The notes beneath the pieces are model-generated. The model saw nothing but the letters and a program-made list of their open reading frames with translations, was not told where the DNA came from and did not search any database. This document shows positions 25,179 to 34,267 of a stretch of DNA of 58,784 nucleotides, in pieces. The first letter of the stretch is position 1; each line of letters opens with the position of its first letter. A program made the translations under genes and the position numbers. The stretch lies in the NCBI GenBank assembly GCA_913020445.1, contig CAJWAR010000026.1, positions 1 through 58,784 of the forward strand. Reading direction: 5' to 3'. This DNA comes from an uncultured Rhodospirillaceae bacterium (GTDB taxonomy: Bacteria; Pseudomonadota; Alphaproteobacteria; Rhodospirillales; UBA2165).

Positions 25179-26159
25179 ATGTCAACTGTGATTGATGTCC
25201 ACACACACATGCTCAACGACCGCTGGCTTAGCTCAATTTTGGAGCATGGCGGGCGCTACTCTTTAAAAGAACTTGGCGGTCAGCGGGTCATTCATTATGA
25301 CGGCGCGCCCTTTATGACGCTGATGGACCCGATGTTCGACTATGCCCAACGCATCACCGACATGGATAAAGCCGGTGTAGATTTAGCCGTCGTTTCCCTG
25401 ACCTGCCCGAGCGTTTATTGGGGCGGCGAAGAAGTTTCAACCGCAACCGCTCAAATGATGAATGACGATATGTCGGATCAACAATCCACCTATCCGGACC
25501 GGATTCGCTGGTTCGCTACCCTGCCCTGGCAATATCCGGAGCGCGCAATCGCCGAGTTGGAACGCGCCTGTGAAAAAGGCGCCGTCGGTGTATTCGTCTC
25601 AGCCAGCATCACCGGCATGTCCTTAACCAATCCAGCCATCGCCTCGATTTGGGAGGCCATTGACCAGCGCGAGTTGCCGGTCCTGGTTCACCCCGGGGCA
25701 CCGCCCGGCATCAGTGAGATGGATATGGAAAAATACAATCTGGCGTTCTCAGTAGGATTCATGTTCGATACGACTTTGGCCATATCGCGCATGATATTTG
25801 ACGGGTTTTTTGATCGCTATCAGAAGGTCAAGATTATCGCCTGCCACGCCGGTGGCACTTTGCCCTACATTGTCGGACGGTTGGATACAGCTTTCGATAA
25901 TATGCCGCCCTGCCGCGAAGTCATTTCAGAACGGCCCAGCACCTATTATGAGCGATTGTATTTCGATTCTATTGCCTATACGCAGGAAGCTCTAGAACTT
26001 TGTTTACATGTGTCCGGATCAGACCGGCTGCTATATGGTTCGGATTATCCGCATAATGTTGGCGACATGCCGGGATGTTTGGCGAAAGTTGACGCTTTAG
26101 CACCTGATATTGCCGAAAAGGTCAGAGGCAAAAATGCCATAGAATTGTTCGGTTTTTAG
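25179..26159 (+). CDS. ACMSD-like amidohydrolase (putative decarboxylase)
   Basis: A 326-residue amidohydrolase-2 family protein. The metal set is complete: HxH at the N-terminus (VIDVHTHM), a His in VLVHPGAPPG, a His in IIACHAGGTLPY (the catalytic His228 equivalent of ACMSD) and Asp in LLYGSDYPHN. Family members decarboxylate or hydrate aromatic and 2-oxo acids. RBS TGAGGAGAATCC lies upstream. It is 12 bp from the ThDP enzyme gene and forms a unit with it. Confidence 0.87.
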   Translation: MSTVIDVHTHMLNDRWLSSILEHGGRYSLKELGGQRVIHYDGAPFMTLMDPMFDYAQRITDMDKAGVDLAVVSLTCPSVYWGGEEVSTATAQMMNDDMSDQQSTYPDRIRWFATLPWQYPERAIAELERACEKGAVGVFVSASITGMSLTNPAIASIWEAIDQRELPVLVHPGAPPGISEMDMEKYNLAFSVGFMFDTTLAISRMIFDGFFDRYQKVKIIACHAGGTLPYIVGRLDTAFDNMPPCREVISERPSTYYERLYFDSIAYTQEALELCLHVSGSDRLLYGSDYPHNVGDMPGCLAKVDALAPDIAEKVRGKNAIELFGF

Positions 26160-26171
26160 GAGACCTGTTTA

Positions 26172-27890
26172 ATGGCGACCAAAAAAATAAAATCAGGGAC
26201 GACATCCGATCTCTATCTTCGTTTACTCGCAGATCGTGGTATCGATTATATATTCGCCAATCCGGGTACCGACTTTGCTCCCATCATTGAAAGCTATGCC
26301 AAAGCTGAGAATGGTGAGGCTAAGCTACCAACACCTATTTCCGTCGCCCATGAAAATGTCGCCATTAGCATGGGTCTCGGCTACTACCTGGCAACCGGTC
26401 GCATGCAGGCGGTTATGGTTCATGTCAATGTCGGTACTGCCAACGCTATCTGCGGCATCATCAATGCAGCCAAAGACAACGTCCCGGTTCTCATGACCGC
26501 CGGCCGCACACCATTGACGGAACATGAATTACCGGGTGCGCGCTCCGGCAGCATCCATTGGGCGCAGGAAATGTTCGACCAAGCAAGTATGGTTCGTGAA
26601 TCTGTCAAATGGGATTACGAGTTACGCAATGGCGAGCAAACGGAAGCAGTTGTCGACCGCGCTATGGAGGTTGCCGACGCCGTGCCGAAAGGTCCGGTCT
26701 ATCTATCCTTACCGAGAGAAGTGCTCGCCTCCGAGATCAAAGATATTGAATATGAATCGCCGCCCCGGAAAGCCGCGCCAACTCCAGCAGCGCCTGATAG
26801 CACCGCAATAGACCAAGCTGCCGACCTGCTCGCCAATGCGGAACGCCCGATCATTTTATCCAGAACTGCCGGCCGCCATACCGCAGATGCCGAGGCCCTT
26901 GCCAATCTGGCTCAGGATTTTGCCATTCCGGTGACGGAATTCAGGCCCGTCTACAATGCCATGCCAAGCGATCACGAAATGAATTTTGGCTTCGATGTTA
27001 AACCCCATCTCGAGCAAGCCGATGTGGTGCTTACCCTTGATACTGATGTGCCTTGGCTGCCGCCATTTAATGGTGAGCCGCCAAAAGACGCCAAGATTAT
27101 TCAAATGGCAACTGATCCTTTGTTTCAAAGTTATCCGATCAGAGGATTTACGCGGGATCTTTGCATCACGTCTGATTTAAACCTCGGCTTGTCAGCGCTT
27201 GCCGATGCCCTTGCTGACAGAAATGGTGCGGCAACGGACACCCGCCGCGCTCGTTTGGCAGAGCTTAAAAATGAGCAACGCGAGCAGGCTGCTGCGGTAC
27301 TGGAAAAAGTAAAACAAGAAACACCGATCCATCCGGGCTGGGCGAGCCACCTGGTCAGCGAAAGGCTCGATGATGATTCTCTGATCTTCAACGATTATCC
27401 GCTACTGTTGCCCTTTATGAACCGGCCCCAACCGCACACCTATTTCGGTACGCCAAATGCCGGCGGCCTCGGCTGGGGCGTCGGTGCGGCGTTAGGCGCG
27501 CAACTGGCTTGTCCGGATAAATTGGTCGTCTCGGCTTGTGGTGATGGGTCCTACATGTTCGGCAATCCAATTGCTGCTCATCACGTCGCTAAAGTTTACG
27601 ACTTACCGGTGCTCTTTCTCGTCTTCAACAATTCCCTATGGAATGCCGTCCGCCGTTCGGCGCTTGGCATGTATCCAGATGGCCACGCCGCCAAAAGCAA
27701 TCGCATGCCACTAACATCGCTCGACCCGGCGCCGGAATTCGATAAAATGATGGATGTCTGTGGCGGCTATGGTGAAAAGGTCGAAGACCCGAACGAGTTA
27801 GGCGATGCTTTGGATCGCGCTTTTCATGCGGTTAAAGTTGAAAAACGCCAGGCTTTGCTGAACATCATTTTTGCCTCACCGGCTTTATAG
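26172..27890 (+). CDS. ThDP-dependent enzyme of the acetolactate synthase-like group
   Basis: A 572-residue three-domain ThDP enzyme. The N-terminal Pyr domain has the catalytic glutamate (AHENVAISMG), and the C-terminal PP domain has the GDGSYMFGNP..FLVFNN ThDP motif. It resembles benzoylformate decarboxylase and oxalyl-CoA-type lyases more than anabolic acetolactate synthase, and there is no regulatory subunit nearby. Probably cleaves or decarboxylates a 2-oxo or 2-hydroxyacyl intermediate in this pathway. Starts with MATKKIKSGTTSDLYL after AGGAGACC. Confidence 0.87.
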   Translation: MATKKIKSGTTSDLYLRLLADRGIDYIFANPGTDFAPIIESYAKAENGEAKLPTPISVAHENVAISMGLGYYLATGRMQAVMVHVNVGTANAICGIINAAKDNVPVLMTAGRTPLTEHELPGARSGSIHWAQEMFDQASMVRESVKWDYELRNGEQTEAVVDRAMEVADAVPKGPVYLSLPREVLASEIKDIEYESPPRKAAPTPAAPDSTAIDQAADLLANAERPIILSRTAGRHTADAEALANLAQDFAIPVTEFRPVYNAMPSDHEMNFGFDVKPHLEQADVVLTLDTDVPWLPPFNGEPPKDAKIIQMATDPLFQSYPIRGFTRDLCITSDLNLGLSALADALADRNGAATDTRRARLAELKNEQREQAAAVLEKVKQETPIHPGWASHLVSERLDDDSLIFNDYPLLLPFMNRPQPHTYFGTPNAGGLGWGVGAALGAQLACPDKLVVSACGDGSYMFGNPIAAHHVAKVYDLPVLFLVFNNSLWNAVRRSALGMYPDGHAAKSNRMPLTSLDPAPEFDKMMDVCGGYGEKVEDPNELGDALDRAFHAVKVEKRQALLNIIFASPAL

Positions 27891-27902
27891 GATATTTTTC
27901 CT

Positions 27903-28838
27903 CTAAAGCCCCGTACCTACATCAACGTCTTCGGATTTAATTTCATAGCCTGAATTTTTAGCCTGCATCTCGATAAGTGCGGCAAAATCACAATCGGTAT
28001 AGCCATTGCCGATCAAGTTTTGAACGATTTCACGGGTCATGGAGGCGACTGGCATCGGCACGTTCAAATTGCGCGCCGCCGACAGACCAAGCTCCATATC
28101 TTTACGCAGCAGTAGCGGCGTAAAGGTTGGGGCAAAATCAAGATTAACCAGTGACGGCGTTTTATAGGTCGAGAACATTGAGCCCATCACGCTTTTGTTG
28201 ATGAAATCCATGAACGCGTGACGCGGTACGCCTCCCTTCTCGGCCAGCACGGTGATCTCCGCTAAGGATTGAATAACGACGCCGAGGAAAACGTTGTGGC
28301 AAATCTTGACCATGCGGGCGAGTTCGCCCTCGCCAACATAGCTGACACCTTGGGCGATAGATTCAAGATAGGGCAGCGCCTCGTCATAGGCATCTTGGGC
28401 GCCGGAGGCAACGATGCTGAGTTTGCCGGCTTTGACGACTTTGGCGTTACCGCTGACCGGCGCATCGAGCATCGAAGTGCCAACTTTTGTGGCATATTCA
28501 CGAACCTCATGGGAGGCTTCTTCTGAAATCGACGTGCAATCGATTAAAAGACCCGGCGTTTGCCCGCCTTGTGACAACACACCATTTTCGCCTTTGGTGA
28601 CTTCAATAAAATCGGCTGGTCCGCCAACCATAGTAAAAACAATATCCCGATCTGCAAGTTCCGCCGGGCTATCAACAATGGTCGCGCCCAGTTCGGCCAG
28701 CGGCTCGGCTTTTGATTTGGTTCTATTCCAGGCTGAAAGATCAGCGCCGGCTTTTAGCAGGCGCTCCGCCATCGCATACCCCATGCGACCGGTGCCAATC
28801 CAGCCAACTGTCTTACCTTTAAGATCATTATTTGCCAT
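27903..28838 (-). CDS. Beta-hydroxyacid dehydrogenase (3-hydroxyisobutyrate dehydrogenase family)
   Basis: A 311-residue NAD(P)-dependent dehydrogenase: GWIGTGRMGYAMAERLLKAG Rossmann motif (partial quote), substrate-binding DAPVSGNAKVVKAGKL and the region around the catalytic lysine (MVKICHNVFLG). It is convergent with the ThDP gene and divergent from the LacI regulator gene, and the shared intergenic region holds a LacI-type operator, so it is a likely target of that regulator. The substrate could be a 2- or 3-hydroxy acid such as tartronate semialdehyde or 3-hydroxyisobutyrate. Confidence 0.88.
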   Translation of the reverse strand: MANNDLKGKTVGWIGTGRMGYAMAERLLKAGADLSAWNRTKSKAEPLAELGATIVDSPAELADRDIVFTMVGGPADFIEVTKGENGVLSQGGQTPGLLIDCTSISEEASHEVREYATKVGTSMLDAPVSGNAKVVKAGKLSIVASGAQDAYDEALPYLESIAQGVSYVGEGELARMVKICHNVFLGVVIQSLAEITVLAEKGGVPRHAFMDFINKSVMGSMFSTYKTPSLVNLDFAPTFTPLLLRKDMELGLSAARNLNVPMPVASMTREIVQNLIGNGYTDCDFAALIEMQAKNSGYEIKSEDVDVGTGL

Positions 28839-28871
28839 GTTGGCATCCTTCCTGATAGTGATAAAAAACTA

Positions 28872-28885
28872 TGCAAACGATTGCA
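28872..28885. promoter_or_regulatory. LacI-family operator TGCAAACGATTGCA
   Basis: A near-palindrome with central CG, of the LacI/GalR type (TGNAANCGNTNNCA-like), located between the divergent dehydrogenase and LacI genes. The same 14 bp occurs in reverse orientation at 35353-35366, upstream of the second E1/E2 operon; together with flanking CTA the shared block is 17 bp. Confidence 0.75.
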
Positions 28886-28943
28886 GAACATATACCATCT
28901 GGCACGGATAAGAAAAAGTATTTTGTCGAATAATTTGGCGAGC

Positions 28944-29966
28944 ATGAGCAAAACACGCATCACATTGAAAGATGTCGCAAATAAAGTTGGGGTCCACTCC
29001 TCGACCGTGTCGCGGGTGCTTAATCCTGAAACCCGGAAAATGGTAACGGAGGAAATTGCCGCTAGAATTTTATCGGCGGCAGCGGAAATGGGCTACCGGC
29101 CAAACGCTTTCGCGCAAAGTTTGAAAACCAATCGATCCTTTACGGTCGGCGTCATGGTGCCGGATTTGACCAATCCAGCTTTCGCACCGATTATCAAAGG
29201 CATCGACAATATGCTCGAAGCCCATGGTTACAGCGTCATCGTCGCCAACACCTATAACCTGCCGGAGAAACAACAAAGCACGGCGGAGAAATTCAGGGAG
29301 CGCCACGTTGACGGACTGATCATCGCGACCGCCCAACGCAAAGATAAACTCATCGATGACTGCCGCCGGGAAGGTACACCCTTCGTCCAGGCGGTGCGTG
29401 CCTCGAATGATACCGATGTGTCCTCGGTTCTAAGCGATGAGCATATTGGCGGCAACATGGTGATTTCTCACCTCGCTCAACTGGGCCACAAAAGAATAGC
29501 CTATGTCGCTGGGCCACAATTTTTTTCGACCGGCTATGAACGTTATCAGGGATTTCTGCAGGGCATGAAAAATGCCGGCCTGAAACCTGATGACGATCTG
29601 GTCGTTTTTTGCGAAGAATTTTCGGAAGAAGAAGGCCGCAACGCCACCAGTAAGCTTCTGGCCGGACGCAAGAAATTTACCGCTGTCTATGCTGGCAACG
29701 ATATCATGGCGCTTGGCGTCTATGACGAGCTCGAGGCTGATGGCATTAAATGCGGCAAGGATATTTCGGTTGTTGGTTTCGACGACATGCCGTTTGCCGA
29801 TAAATTCAATCCGCCGCTAACGACAGTGCACACGCCGCTGGTCAACGTCGGCTCGGAAGCAGCGCGCATTCTTTTGGAAAAGATTAATGACGCGGATATC
29901 CCGGCCCGCACCATCAAACTCAAACCGGATTTAATCGTGCGGGAATCGACCGGGCGGGTGAGGTAG
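28944..29966 (+). CDS. LacI-family transcriptional regulator
   Basis: A 340-residue regulator with N-terminal HTH (TLKDVANKVGVHSSTVSRVLNP) shown here only in part, and a periplasmic-binding-like effector domain (VGVMVPDLTNPAF, TAVYAGNDIMALGVYDEL, VVGFDDMPFADKFNPPLTTV). The ATG at 28944 begins MSKTRITLKDVA, which is typical; the open frame from 28881 would add 21 residues and run over the operator. It most likely represses itself, the divergent dehydrogenase and the operon at 32.1-35.3 kb through the TGCAAACGATTGCA sites. Confidence 0.9.
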   Translation: MSKTRITLKDVANKVGVHSSTVSRVLNPETRKMVTEEIAARILSAAAEMGYRPNAFAQSLKTNRSFTVGVMVPDLTNPAFAPIIKGIDNMLEAHGYSVIVANTYNLPEKQQSTAEKFRERHVDGLIIATAQRKDKLIDDCRREGTPFVQAVRASNDTDVSSVLSDEHIGGNMVISHLAQLGHKRIAYVAGPQFFSTGYERYQGFLQGMKNAGLKPDDDLVVFCEEFSEEEGRNATSKLLAGRKKFTAVYAGNDIMALGVYDELEADGIKCGKDISVVGFDDMPFADKFNPPLTTVHTPLVNVGSEAARILLEKINDADIPARTIKLKPDLIVRESTGRVR

Positions 29967-30016
29967 AATGTGTATCCCTAACGTCGGTGTAATCACTCTG
30001 GATTGATTGGATAAAA

Positions 30017-30739
30017 ATGGCAGCGGGCGAGGTACAATCGCATATACCAACAGAAGTTTATCTCGATTTTCTGGGAAGAACGATCGACATTCGCTGGGAT
30101 TACCATGCTTATTTGATGGCTGGGATTTGGTTCATCCTAGTACCGATTAGTATTATCACGATCAGATACTTCAAACCGAAACCTAAACCTCGCGGCATCA
30201 CCGGTAAGATCAAGTTCACAAATGTTAGCTGGTGGTGGTTCACCTTTCATCAATATGGCCTTTATCTGGCGATAGGTCTCTCTCTTGGCGGATTGGCCGT
30301 GGCTTTGATCGTCAGCAAAGGTTTCAGTGGGACGGTACATTCAATATTCGGCATTGCGACTATTGTTTTCGGGTGCTTGGAGATTGGCTCGGCTTGGCTT
30401 CGCGGCACTCACGGCGGCAAATATTACGCCAATGCTGATCTAGACGACCCCTCGACGTGGAGCGGGGATCACTATGACATGACCCCGCGCCGGCAGCGGT
30501 TTGAAGCCTACCACAAGACAGCGGGTTATTTGGCTGGATTTTTTGCCTTTGGCGCCGTGGCGTCCGGCCTGATGCAGTATCCGATGCCGGTTTTGACTGG
30601 CGTCCTGCTGGTTGTCGTTCTTGTTGTCTTCGTGCTTAGCATCGTTTGGGAGTACAAAGGGCGCGCTTACGATACCTACCTTTCTTGCTTTGGGGACGAA
30701 CCTGATAATCCTCGTAATAAAATCCGGAAGGACCTGTAA
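30017..30739 (+). CDS. Cytochrome b561-like membrane protein
   Basis: A 240-residue protein with five or six predicted membrane helices. Four histidines occur in helices at positions expected for the two b-type haems of the b561/FRRS1 group: DYHAYLMAG, FTFHQYGLYLA, GTVHSIFGIA and AYHKTAGYLAG. It likely transfers electrons across the membrane. Its only tight partner is the LVIVD beta-propeller gene 38 bp downstream. The haem assignment is inferred from histidine placement. Confidence 0.75.
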   Translation: MAAGEVQSHIPTEVYLDFLGRTIDIRWDYHAYLMAGIWFILVPISIITIRYFKPKPKPRGITGKIKFTNVSWWWFTFHQYGLYLAIGLSLGGLAVALIVSKGFSGTVHSIFGIATIVFGCLEIGSAWLRGTHGGKYYANADLDDPSTWSGDHYDMTPRRQRFEAYHKTAGYLAGFFAFGAVASGLMQYPMPVLTGVLLVVVLVVFVLSIVWEYKGRAYDTYLSCFGDEPDNPRNKIRKDL

Positions 30740-30777
30740 GCGGGCGTGTTTCTGCCGAAACCTAAGGAGTATTGTTA

Positions 30778-32040
30778 ATGAGCAGTCAGAATTTACCCGC
30801 TCCTGACTTCGCCAGGAATATGAAACTGATTGGATACTCCGATCAGGGCGGACGGCCGGACGGTGTCCAGTTGATGGTGAACAAGGGCTACGCTTTCACC
30901 GGACATATGTTTTCCAAAGGGTTCAGTGTGATCGATGTCCGTGACCCGCGAGAACCCAAGCCGGTACACTATGAGCCCGCCCCGACGAATACCTGGAACA
31001 TTCATTTGCAGACGCATGAAGACATACTGCTGGTGATCAATGCCAGAGATATGTTCGCGGCACCGGAGTTTCAGGATGAACGCCACTATTATAAAGGCGC
31101 ACTGGGCAAGAAGGTCGGAACCGCCGATGCTTCGCCATCCGCGGAACGCGACTGGACTGCCGGTATGGCCGTCTATGACATTGCCAACCCTGAAGAACCG
31201 CGTCAGATCGGTTTCATGCCGGTCGAGGGCGGCGGTGTTCACCGGATTTGGTACGTTGGCGACCGCTGGGCCTATGCCTCTGTATTGCTGGACGGCTTTA
31301 CCGACTACATTTTTATGACCATCGATATGGCCGATCCGACCCAGCCGCAAGAAGCCGGCCGTTACTGGCTGCCCGGCATGAACGAGGCCGCCGGTGAAAC
31401 TCCCGACTGGGCGCCGACCCGGCGCAACGGATTGCACCACGCTATCATCAATGGTGATACGGCCTATGGCGCCTGGCGCGATGCGGGACTGGTAATGATA
31501 GATGTTGCCGACCGAGCCTCTCCGAAGCTCATCACCCATCGCAACTGGTCGCCACCTTTTGGCGGCGGGACGCATAATTGTTTGCCGCTGCCTGAACGCG
31601 AGTTGCTGGTCGTACTCGACGAGGCTGTCCTGGATAACTGCGAGGACGGCATCAAATATATCTGGATGTTCGATATTCGAGAGCCGTCGAACCCGGTCAG
31701 CATTGCGACCTTTCCGACCCCGGCCGAGGCCGATTATGCCAATAAGGGTGCTCATTTCGGGCCGCACAATATCCATGAAAACCGGCCGGACGGACTGGTC
31801 AGTTCGGACACCATCTTTGCAACCTATCAGAATGCCGGGATTCGCGTCTTTGACATTCGCAACGCTTATCGGCCCGAGGAAATCGCCGCATTTGTTCCCC
31901 CCACGCCCAATCGGCTAGTCGACCATCGCCCGAACCGGCCAAAAGTCATCCAATCCTGTGACATATGGGTATCCGCCGAAGGGCTGGTTTACTGCAACGA
32001 CTACAACGGCGGTCTGTTTATTTTAGAATATCAGGGATGA
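30778..32040 (+). CDS. LVIVD-repeat beta-propeller protein
   Basis: A 420-residue protein with repeated LVIVD-type blades, such as GFSVIDVRDPREPKPV, MAVYDIANPEEPRQIGF, LVMIDVADRASPKLI and IWMFDIREPSNPVSIATF. Conserved His-containing stretches (GLHHAIINGD, GGGTHNCLPL, GPHNIHENRP) could bind metal. No signal peptide is visible in the chosen start, which follows AAGGAG by 8 nt. It follows the b561 gene on the same strand, so the pair may form a redox unit. Exact role unknown. Confidence 0.82.
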   Translation: MSSQNLPAPDFARNMKLIGYSDQGGRPDGVQLMVNKGYAFTGHMFSKGFSVIDVRDPREPKPVHYEPAPTNTWNIHLQTHEDILLVINARDMFAAPEFQDERHYYKGALGKKVGTADASPSAERDWTAGMAVYDIANPEEPRQIGFMPVEGGGVHRIWYVGDRWAYASVLLDGFTDYIFMTIDMADPTQPQEAGRYWLPGMNEAAGETPDWAPTRRNGLHHAIINGDTAYGAWRDAGLVMIDVADRASPKLITHRNWSPPFGGGTHNCLPLPERELLVVLDEAVLDNCEDGIKYIWMFDIREPSNPVSIATFPTPAEADYANKGAHFGPHNIHENRPDGLVSSDTIFATYQNAGIRVFDIRNAYRPEEIAAFVPPTPNRLVDHRPNRPKVIQSCDIWVSAEGLVYCNDYNGGLFILEYQG

Positions 32041-32054
32041 ACACTCCGTCAGCT

Positions 32055-33290
32055 TTAACTCACCGCTTCGACCCAGTTTTTGCCTTCGAGGATTTCTTTG
32101 ACCCGGCGCATAAATGCACCCGAGTAAGACCCATCAATCGCCCGGTGGTCAAAGCTTTGGGCCAGGATACCAACCGGGCGGATGGCGATCAAATCTTCGC
32201 CGTCCTGCTCTATTACCAGTGGACGTTTGGTGATGCCGTCGGTTGAGAGGATTGCCACCTGCGGCTGGTTGATAATCGGCGCCGTGATCAGCGTGCCGAA
32301 CGAACCATTGTTCGAGATCGTATAAGTCGCATTGGCAAACTCTTCTGGCGTCAACTCATTGGCGCGGGCGCGACGGGCGAGTTCATTGGTTGCCCGGGCA
32401 ATCTCGGTGACGGCCTTGAGATCGGCGTCCCGGATCACCGGCGCGACCAAGCCTTCAAAATTGAGATCAACCGCCATCGCCAGATTAACCCGGTCAAACA
32501 CGACCAAATGATCTTTCTCAATATGACCATTGATGTGCGGGAATTCCTTGATCGCCGAACAGACTGCCTTGGCGATAAACGGCAGATAGGTCAGCGAATA
32601 GCCTTCCCGGCGTTTCCAATCCGCACCTATGGCTTGACGCGCTTTATTGACGCCTGAGAAATCCACTTCGACGGCCTGCAAGACATGAGGGCTAGTCGCC
32701 TTCGAACGCACCATATGCTCGGCGGTCATTTTGCGCCGGTAGCTGAACGGCACAACCGTGATACCTTCACCGGATATCGCACCGGGCGCCTCGGCAGGAA
32801 TTGGTGCAGTTGGTGCAGTTGCAGCCCCGCCCTTCAAATATTCCAACACATCACCACGCTTGATGCGGCCATCACGGCCGGTACCGGTAATATCGGTGTG
32901 GCTGAGGTTATTTTCTGCCAGGAGTTTCCGCACCACCGGTGAGAGTTTCATCGAGCGATCACGTTTGGGGAGTTCTACAGCTGGAGTAGAAGCAGCGGGC
33001 CCGGCAGGCGCTGCTTTAGGCGCTTCAGTTTTTTCTGCCACTGGTGCAGCCGCCTCGCCAGCTCCTTCAATCACCGCCAATTTAGTGCCGACCACAACAG
33101 TCTCGCCCGCTTCAACCAGTATTTCGGTCAGGACACCGTCAGCCAGCGCCGGCACTTCCATCTCGACCTTGTCGGTGCCGATCTCGAACAAAATGTCGCT
33201 CGAGTTCACCGTATCACCAACTTTTTTGTGCCAAACCGTGAGCGTGCCTTCCGCGACGGTCTCGCCCATTTGCGGCATGATCACGTCCAT
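32055..33290 (-). CDS. Dihydrolipoamide acyltransferase (E2), second complex
   Basis: A 411-residue E2: lipoyl domain with GTDKVEMEVPA, a Pro/Ala linker, a subunit-binding domain (KLSPVVRKLLAENNLSHTDI..GRIKRGDVLEYL) and a core ending in QSFDHRAIDGSYSGAF, so the HxxxDG motif is canonical here, in contrast to the other E2 in this window. Its ATG overlaps the E1beta stop codon by one base (TAATG). No E3 gene follows. By sequence it resembles acetoin/pyruvate or 2-oxoacid dehydrogenase E2 with a single lipoyl domain. Confidence 0.9.
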   Translation of the reverse strand: MDVIMPQMGETVAEGTLTVWHKKVGDTVNSSDILFEIGTDKVEMEVPALADGVLTEILVEAGETVVVGTKLAVIEGAGEAAAPVAEKTEAPKAAPAGPAASTPAVELPKRDRSMKLSPVVRKLLAENNLSHTDITGTGRDGRIKRGDVLEYLKGGAATAPTAPIPAEAPGAISGEGITVVPFSYRRKMTAEHMVRSKATSPHVLQAVEVDFSGVNKARQAIGADWKRREGYSLTYLPFIAKAVCSAIKEFPHINGHIEKDHLVVFDRVNLAMAVDLNFEGLVAPVIRDADLKAVTEIARATNELARRARANELTPEEFANATYTISNNGSFGTLITAPIINQPQVAILSTDGITKRPLVIEQDGEDLIAIRPVGILAQSFDHRAIDGSYSGAFMRRVKEILEGKNWVEAVS

Positions 33291-34267
33291 TAATCGACCT
33301 CCTGCCGCACGGTTTCAAAAATCCGATCTGCCGAAGGTATCATGGCATCTTCGAGCTCATCCGCAGAGGATAACGGAATATGCGGGGTCGTGATGCGTAC
33401 AATCGGCATATCAAGATCGTAAAAACATTCTTCGGCGATGATCGAGGCAATCTCCGCCCCCCAGCCACAGAGCCTCGGGTTTTCTTCCACCGTCACCACC
33501 CGGGCGGTTTTCTTTACTTGGCTAAGTATGGTTTGGGTATCGAGCGGCACCAGGCTTCTGATATCAACCACGCTGGCAGAAATACCGGCTTCAGCCTGCA
33601 GCCGCTCGGCGGCTTCCAACGCCCGCGGCACCATCAGAGCAAGCGCCAAAATCGTCACATCATCGCCTTCGCGCACGACTTTGGCTTTACCGATTTCATC
33701 AACATGTTCACCGTCCGGCACTTCGCCTTTGGTGGCATAAAGCGATTTCTGTTCAAAGAAAATCACCGGGTCCGGATCACGGATGGCAGCAGCCAGCAAA
33801 CCTTTAACATCTGCCGGCGTCGAGGGTGCCACGACCTTAATGCCGGGGATCATCATCGCCCAGTTTTCAACGCTTTGCGAATGTTGCGCGCCAAAGCGCG
33901 CCCCGCCGCCATTGGCGGTGCGGATCACCAGCGGCAAATCAACCTGCCCACCGGTCATGTAGCGTGATTTAGCGATCTGATTGGTGACAATATCCCAGCA
34001 CACGGCGAGAAAATCCGAGAACATTATTTCAGCGATTGGTCGGAGACCAGTCATCGCCGCACCCATGGCGGCCCCTAAAATCGCTTGTTCGGAGATCGGC
34101 GTATCACGGACGCGCAAATCACCAAACTCATCCCAGAGACCGACAGTTGCCTTAAAGACGCCGCCGGCTTTGCCGATGTCTTCACCGAGGAAGACGACTT
34201 TTTCATCCCGGCGCATTTCCTGAGCGATGCCTTCAATCACCGCTTCCCGGTACGTTAGTTCCGCCAT
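33290..34267 (-). CDS. 2-oxoacid dehydrogenase E1 beta subunit, second complex
   Basis: A 325-residue beta subunit with FLGEDIGKAGGVFKATVGL, GAAMTGLRPIAEIMF and the C-terminal DIRSLVPLDTQTIL..VEENPRLCGWGAEIA. It overlaps the 3' end of E1alpha by 13 bp with GGAGG ahead of its start and is translationally coupled to both neighbours. Resembles the acetoin dehydrogenase and pyruvate dehydrogenase beta family. Confidence 0.92.
   Translation of the reverse strand: MAELTYREAVIEGIAQEMRRDEKVVFLGEDIGKAGGVFKATVGLWDEFGDLRVRDTPISEQAILGAAMGAAMTGLRPIAEIMFSDFLAVCWDIVTNQIAKSRYMTGGQVDLPLVIRTANGGGARFGAQHSQSVENWAMMIPGIKVVAPSTPADVKGLLAAAIRDPDPVIFFEQKSLYATKGEVPDGEHVDEIGKAKVVREGDDVTILALALMVPRALEAAERLQAEAGISASVVDIRSLVPLDTQTILSQVKKTARVVTVEENPRLCGWGAEIASIIAEECFYDLDMPIVRITTPHIPLSSADELEDAMIPSADRIFETVRQEVD

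Noticed and set aside
30793..31776. Long open frame (327 codons) on the minus strand
   Set aside because: It lies entirely antisense to the LVIVD gene and its composition is that of a shadow frame; the plus-strand gene has a clear fold and ribosome-binding site.
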